From: Deltaproteobacteria bacterium
GTDB lineage: Bacteria > JAUYMQ01
Direction: 5' to 3'
DNA: 9,736 bases
NCBI GenBank assembly: GCA_030698575.1
Contig: JAUYMQ010000230.1
Location: 1-9,736 of the forward strand
Shown piece by piece: positions 6,099 through 9,736 of the stretch (within the stretch, counting starts at the first letter, position 1; each line of letters begins with the position of its first letter). Below the pieces are notes generated by a model, which ran no database searches, was not told the DNA's origin, and was given only the letters and a program-made list of their open reading frames with translations. Position numbers and translations under genes: made by a program.

Positions 6099-8568
6099 CG
6101 GCCACGGAGGCGCCGCCCCCCTCGCGCGCGCCCGCTGCCAGGGCCGCCAGCGCCAGGCGGCGAAGCCCCGCGAGCCGGCTTCCCTTCAGCAGAAGCTGCC
6201 AGCGCCAGCGGTTGCGCACGCGCGCGATGAGCGCCGGCGCCGGGCCCAGCACCTCTGTCCCGGCCAGATCCGCTTCGCCTCGCCCCAACGCGTCGCGCGC
6301 CGCCGCGGCGCATCGCGCCGCGCAGCTCTCGGCCCCCGCGGCCGTCGGCGCCGTAACGCGCACGCTCACCAGCCTGCAGAACGGCGGCCAGCGCGGCTCT
6401 TTCCGATGCCCAATCTCGTCTCGGAAGAAGCCGTCGTAATCGTGGGAGCGGACGTGCAGCAGGCAGGCGTTGTCGGGGTCAAAGGTCTGCACGAGGACGC
6501 GGCCTGGCGCATCGCCACGGCCGGCTCGACCGGCCACCTGCGTCAGGAGCTGGAAGGTTCGCTCCGGCGCCCGGAAATCGGGAAAGTACAGGCTCGCCTC
6601 GGCCGAGATAATCCCGACCAGCGTCACGCCGGGGAAATCATGCCCCTTTGCGACCATCTGGGTCCCGATGAGGACGTCGGCCTTCCCGTCGCGGAGCCGC
6701 GCGAGGATGCGCTCCTGAGAGCCGCGGCGGGACGCGGTATCGCGATCGAGCCGCGCCGTGCGCGCGCCGGGGAGCGCCGCCTGCACCTCCTCCTCGACGC
6801 GCTGGGTTCCGAGGCCTCGGGCCTCGGTATGGGCGCCCCCGCACTCAGGGCAGCGGGCGGGAACCTCGGCGTGGTGATCGCAGGCGTGACAGCGGAGATC
6901 GGTCCTTCCGGACGCGCCCCGCCGGTGGAGGACCAGCGAGACGTCGCAGTTGGGGCAACGAAAAGCGTGCCCGCAGTCGCGGCAAAAGAGGAAAGTGGCG
7001 AAGCCGCGCCGGTTGAGAAAGAGGATGGCCTGCTCGCCCCGCTCGATCGTGGCGCGAAGCGCGTCGCGAAGGGCCGTCGAGAGCGCCGGCAGTTCACCGC
7101 CGGCGGCCGGCGGCTCCTTGCGCATGTCGACGAGCGTGACCTCCGGCAGCGGGCGCGACGCCACGCGCTCCGGAAGATCGAGGCGCCGGTAGCGGCCCGT
7201 CTCGGCGTTCCGGAAACTCTCCAGCGACGGCGTAGCCGACCCGAGGACCACGATGCAGCCGGCCATCTTGCCGCGCATCACGGCTACGTCACGCGCGTTG
7301 TAGAGAAGGTTTTCTTCCTGCTTGTAGGCCCCCTCGTGCTCCTCGTCGACGATGATGGCGCCGATCCCGTCGAGCGGCGCGAACACCGCGGAGCGGGCGC
7401 CGATCACGATCGGCAGCTCGCTCCGGCGCACGCGACGCCACTGATCCGCGCGCTCGCGGTCGGTGAGGCCCGAGTGCTGAACCGCAACGCGGTCGCCGAA
7501 GCGCGCGCGGAAGCGGTGGACGAGCTGCGGTGTCAGCGCGATCTCGGGCACGAGCACCAGCGCGCCCTGTCCGGCGGCAAGTGCCCGGTCGATCACCCGC
7601 AGGTAGACCTCGGTCTTGCCGCTCCCCGTCGCTCCATAAAGCAGAAAGGGCTCGAAGCCGCCCTCGTCGAGGCGCGCGTGCAGAGCCTCCACGGCGGACG
7701 CCTGCGCGGCGGTGAGAGAGGGCGGCGTGTCGCGCGCCACGGGCACGCCCATGAAAGGATCGATCTCGGCGGCCACCTCCTCCCTCAGGACCAGGCCCTT
7801 CCGGGCGAGCGCACGGAGCGCCGCGTCGTTGAAACCCGCTCCTTCCGGTATCGCGCCGCCGGAAACCGGTCCGTGGGCCGCGAGATGGGCGAGTGCGGCG
7901 CGCTGGCTGCGAGCCCGGGACGGGAGCGCCTCCAGAGCTTCCTCGGGGGATCCGGGTTCGGGATTGAGGCGCCATTCGATGCGCGTGGGCGCGGAGGTCT
8001 GCCGGACCTGATCCTCGAGCGCCGCCCATCCGCGCTCAGAGAGCGCAGCCACCGCGGCGCGCCCGAAGCGCTGGGCGAGCGCTCGCTCGGCAACGCGACG
8101 GCGGCGCGCGAGATGCGCGAGCGCCTCGGCGGGCAAGCCCGTCTCGCCCACACCTGTGTCCACCATCTCGCGTCCGGCAGGGGTCAGCACGATGGTTCGG
8201 CGGCTCGAAGCAACGAGCGCCGTGGGGAGCGCGGCGCGAAGCGTAAGGCCCAGGGGATGCAGGTAGTAGTCGGCCACCCAGCGAAGCAGCGCGATGATCG
8301 ATTCGGGCAGCGCGGGAAGATCGTCGTCGAGCACGTCGAGGATTTCGCGGAGCGCGACGTCGCGCGGCGCCCCGCCCTCATCGCGGCGCCCCTCACCGAG
8401 GGCGATACCCGTGAGCCGCCGCCGGCCGAAGGGCACCAGGATTCGCGCGCCCGGCCGAACCCGCGCGGCCAGCCCGGGCGGGACCGCGTAAGTGAAGGTC
8501 CCCGCCGGCGGCGCGAGAACGCCCACCTCGACCGTCGAGGCCCGCGAAACTTCCCTGCGCTTGGACAT
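6070..8568 (-). CDS. priA: Primosomal replication restart helicase PriA
   Basis: An 832-residue superfamily 2 DNA helicase that recognises stalled or collapsed replication forks and reloads the replicative helicase. The N-terminal ~110 residues match the 3'-DNA-end binding domain (VGVLAPPAGTFTYAVPPGL near the start, VADYYLHPLGLTLRAALP around 98-115). A variable winged-helix region follows. The helicase core has Walker A GATGSGKT at 312-319, DEEH at 408-411, GSATPS at 443-448 and motif VI QVAGRAGRG at 677-685. All eight zinc cysteines are present (C529, C532, C538, C541, C560, C563, C573, C576), so the usual two zinc sites should form. The length is somewhat above E. coli PriA (732), mainly in the middle region. 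ATG at 8568 is preferred over the GTG one codon upstream because GAGAGGG lies 6 bases before it. The acyltransferase gene ends 66 bp upstream. Confidence 0.98.
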   Translation of the reverse strand: MSKRREVSRASTVEVGVLAPPAGTFTYAVPPGLAARVRPGARILVPFGRRRLTGIALGEGRRDEGGAPRDVALREILDVLDDDLPALPESIIALLRWVADYYLHPLGLTLRAALPTALVASSRRTIVLTPAGREMVDTGVGETGLPAEALAHLARRRRVAERALAQRFGRAAVAALSERGWAALEDQVRQTSAPTRIEWRLNPEPGSPEEALEALPSRARSQRAALAHLAAHGPVSGGAIPEGAGFNDAALRALARKGLVLREEVAAEIDPFMGVPVARDTPPSLTAAQASAVEALHARLDEGGFEPFLLYGATGSGKTEVYLRVIDRALAAGQGALVLVPEIALTPQLVHRFRARFGDRVAVQHSGLTDRERADQWRRVRRSELPIVIGARSAVFAPLDGIGAIIVDEEHEGAYKQEENLLYNARDVAVMRGKMAGCIVVLGSATPSLESFRNAETGRYRRLDLPERVASRPLPEVTLVDMRKEPPAAGGELPALSTALRDALRATIERGEQAILFLNRRGFATFLFCRDCGHAFRCPNCDVSLVLHRRGASGRTDLRCHACDHHAEVPARCPECGGAHTEARGLGTQRVEEEVQAALPGARTARLDRDTASRRGSQERILARLRDGKADVLIGTQMVAKGHDFPGVTLVGIISAEASLYFPDFRAPERTFQLLTQVAGRAGRGDAPGRVLVQTFDPDNACLLHVRSHDYDGFFRDEIGHRKEPRWPPFCRLVSVRVTAPTAAGAESCAARCAAAARDALGRGEADLAGTEVLGPAPALIARVRNRWRWQLLLKGSRLAGLRRLALAALAAGAREGGGASVAVDVDPVGVL

Positions 8569-8574
8569 CACATG

Positions 8575-8581
8575 CCCTCTC
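8575..8581 (-). promoter_or_regulatory. Ribosome binding site of priA
   Basis: GAGAGGG on the minus strand, 6 bases before the ATG at 8568 and only 3 before the GTG at 8571, which favours the ATG. Another ATG (8573-8571) followed directly by TGA lies between this site and the real start. Confidence 0.6.
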
Positions 8582-8634
8582 GCCAGCCCGCGGGCCAGGA
8601 TAGCAGCGAGATCCGACAGCCCAGCGCGCCGGCC

Positions 8635-9492
8635 TCAGGTCCAGATGCTCTTTCGTTTCTTCAGGATGCCGTTGAGCATGCGGCGGATGGCGTCCTTCAC
8701 CTTTTCGACCTTGACCGCCAGCTTTGCGTCGTCTTCGTCGGGATCGCCCTGAAAACGCAGGGGGGCGCCGAAGCGGATGTGGAACTTGGCCGGGAAGGGA
8801 ATCATCCCGAGGGGCCCGAGCCAGGGGAAGGTGGGCGTGATGGGAAAATCCGGTGCGCCGACGAGTTTCGCCAGCACCTTGCTCGTGGCGATGCCCGGGG
8901 ATTGTTCCTCGCTCCCCACGATGGCCATGGGGACGATGGGCGAGTTCGTTGCGAGCGCGAGCCGCATGAAGCCCTGGCCAAAGCGCTGGAGCTGGTACCG
9001 CTTGGCGTAAGTCTTCACGAACCCGTGCCGCCCCTCGGGGAAAACCATCAGCGCTTCGTCCGCCTCGAGCAGCCGCCGCGCGTTCTCGGGCCGCCCCACG
9101 ATGGAACCCAGGCGGTGCATGAGGACATTGAAGTAGGGGATTGTCGGCAGGTAGAACTCCGCCATCCCGCGGAGCGGCCGGGGCGGATTGGCCTCGAGCA
9201 CGGTGGCCGTGCCGGCCATCGCCCCGTCCCACGCGAACGTGTTGCCGGCGTGGTTGCCTATGACGATCATCCGGCCGGAAGGGAGATTCTCGAGCCCCGT
9301 GGCCTCCACCCGGAACCAGTACTTGTAGATGACGGCCATCGTCATCATGACGGGCTTCACCCACTGCGGGCTGTAGCCCCAGGGATCGAAACCGAATTCG
9401 TTGATGTTCCGGGACGGAAAGCTCTCGATCTGCTTGTCGACCTGCTCGGACAGCTCTCGAAGCGCCTGCGGCGTGGGGATCTCGATGGCCAA
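8635..9492 (-). CDS. Lysophospholipid-type acyltransferase (PlsC/LPLAT superfamily)
   Basis: A 285-residue protein of the glycerolipid acyltransferase superfamily, which moves acyl chains onto lysophospholipids or related acceptors at the inner face of the membrane. The catalytic block is IGNHAGNTFAWDGAM at 78-92. Its histidine H81 and aspartate D89 are separated by seven residues, where classical PlsC enzymes have four. FPEGRHG at 151-157 is the substrate-binding motif, and SPIVPMAIVGSEE at 184-196 is the usual later block. One hydrophobic segment lies at about 45-60; there is no signal peptide. The charged C-terminus ends in lysines and arginines. I recall the wider spacing from MGAT-like branches of the family, so the acceptor may not be lysophosphatidic acid, and I give no gene symbol. 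The start is TTG at 9492, with GGGAG 5 bases upstream; no other start codon fits nearby. It lies 66 bp before priA and 108 bp after a cytochrome gene. Confidence 0.9.
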   Translation of the reverse strand: MAIEIPTPQALRELSEQVDKQIESFPSRNINEFGFDPWGYSPQWVKPVMMTMAVIYKYWFRVEATGLENLPSGRMIVIGNHAGNTFAWDGAMAGTATVLEANPPRPLRGMAEFYLPTIPYFNVLMHRLGSIVGRPENARRLLEADEALMVFPEGRHGFVKTYAKRYQLQRFGQGFMRLALATNSPIVPMAIVGSEEQSPGIATSKVLAKLVGAPDFPITPTFPWLGPLGMIPFPAKFHIRFGAPLRFQGDPDEDDAKLAVKVEKVKDAIRRMLNGILKKRKSIWT

Positions 9493-9497
9493 GGGGG

Positions 9498-9502
9498 CTC
9501 CC
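9498..9502 (-). promoter_or_regulatory. Ribosome binding site supporting the TTG start of the acyltransferase
   Basis: GGGAG on the minus strand, 5 bases before the TTG at 9492. It is the only purine-rich site near the N-terminus. The first in-frame ATG inside the gene is at residue 49, far too late for the conserved domain. Confidence 0.6.
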
Positions 9503-9545
9503 GTGCGCGCCGGGCGGCGGGATCGGCCCGGCGTCGTCAGCGGAG

Positions 9546-9574
9546 AGGATATCCCAACCCGGCGCCGGTTTCAC
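9546..9574 (-). promoter_or_regulatory. Weak candidate promoter before the acyltransferase
   Basis: In the 108-bp gap the minus strand has GTGAAA (9569-9574), a 17-base spacer and TATCCT (9546-9551), each matching sigma-70 consensus at 4 of 6 positions. The spacer contains a 10-base palindrome CCGGCGCCGG (9559-9568) that could be an operator or chance in GC-rich DNA. It would leave a leader of about 45-50 bases. Confidence 0.2.
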
Positions 9575-9600
9575 CCGGCAGCCACGAGGCCGCGCAGGAG

Positions 9601-9736
9601 TCAGGGGGCAGGCGGCGGGTCGGCGGCGTAAGGTGGATCCTGGTAGACGAAGTGGTGGAGGTACGCGACGAGGTCCCAGCGCTCAGATTCGCTCAGCTTG
9701 TCGTGCCACCCTTTCATCGGCGTGTCCGGAATGCCG
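9601..9736 (-). CDS. Class I c-type cytochrome, C-terminal end (partial, 5' end outside window)
   Basis: The last 44 residues of a gene entering from the right edge, ending at TGA (9601-9603). The visible part reads GIPDTPMKGWHDKLSESERW, then DLVAYLHHFVY and a proline-rich tail ending PPPAP. This is the usual C-terminal block of small class I cytochromes: a TPM segment carrying the axial methionine of the haem iron, followed by LSxxERWDLVAYL, the last helix. The haem-binding CxxCH and any signal peptide lie outside the window. The protein would act in the periplasm as an electron carrier or as a domain of a larger redox protein. It points the same way as the acyltransferase, 108 bp away, but need not share its transcript. 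Confidence 0.8.
   Translation of the reverse strand, partial: GIPDTPMKGWHDKLSESERWDLVAYLHHFVYQDPPYAADPPPAP

Noticed and set aside
5882-6313. A 143-codon minus-strand frame across the priA-def spacer
   Set aside because: Arg/Gly-rich, overlaps the priA 3' end in another frame and reads through the repeat; no ribosome site or family resemblance.
9556-9571. CCGGCGCCGG palindrome before the acyltransferase as a terminator for the cytochrome gene
   Set aside because: Only 5 bp per arm with no room for a loop and no T-run downstream on the minus strand; likely chance in GC-rich DNA.
8393-9574. A 393-codon minus-strand frame overlapping the acyltransferase and the start of priA
   Set aside because: It is longer than the real gene but its product is arginine-, glycine- and proline-rich without motifs; the alternative frame has the full acyltransferase motif set.
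1-9736. CRISPR arrays, tRNA or rRNA genes, transposases, phage or toxin-antitoxin modules
   Set aside because: No regularly spaced repeats, no tRNA-like cloverleaf, no matching protein motifs; nearly all of the sequence is accounted for by housekeeping and signalling genes.

Overview
The window is a GC-rich (about two thirds G+C by eye), gene-dense stretch of bacterial chromosome with ten genes, two of them cut by the window edges. Eight complete genes and the right-edge partial gene lie on the minus strand; only the left-edge partial gene is on the plus strand. The gene set, the GC content, the priA-def-fmt-htpX-rsmB-rpe order and a hybrid-type GGDEF protein suit an uncultured deltaproteobacterium-like lineage (Myxococcota, Desulfobacterota or a relative). 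That placement is an inference and is only moderately secure.

Reading in the direction of transcription, right to left: the end of a small c-type cytochrome (9601-9736); a lysophospholipid-type acyltransferase with a TTG start (8635-9492); primosomal helicase PriA (6070-8568); a 205-bp spacer holding a dispersed repeat, a GC hairpin and a possible promoter; peptide deformylase (5358-5864); methionyl-tRNA formyltransferase with a TTG start (4373-5314); the membrane zinc protease HtpX (3446-4294); 16S rRNA m5C methyltransferase RsmB (2040-3434); ribulose-phosphate 3-epimerase (1351-2040); and a GAF-GGDEF signalling protein (204-1289). The last gene meets, tail to tail with a 16-bp overlap, the 3' end of a sensor histidine kinase on the plus strand (1-219).

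Most of this is housekeeping. Def and Fmt remove and add the N-formyl group of bacterial translation initiation, RsmB modifies 16S rRNA, HtpX handles damaged membrane proteins, PriA restarts replication forks, and Rpe serves the pentose phosphate pathway. Spacing is tight from htpX through rpe (11 bp, then a 1-base overlap). Candidate promoters sit before htpX and at the end of priA.

The observation most worth following up is in the GAF-GGDEF protein. It keeps the GGDEF signature, but the aspartate that contacts guanine in classical diguanylate cyclases (PleD Asp344) is a serine (Ser241). That substitution is the hallmark of hybrid promiscuous (Hypr) GGDEF enzymes, which make 3',3'-cyclic GMP-AMP. 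The protein also lacks the RxxD product-inhibition site. I saw no CRISPR array, tRNA, rRNA, transposase, phage gene or clearly new multigene system.
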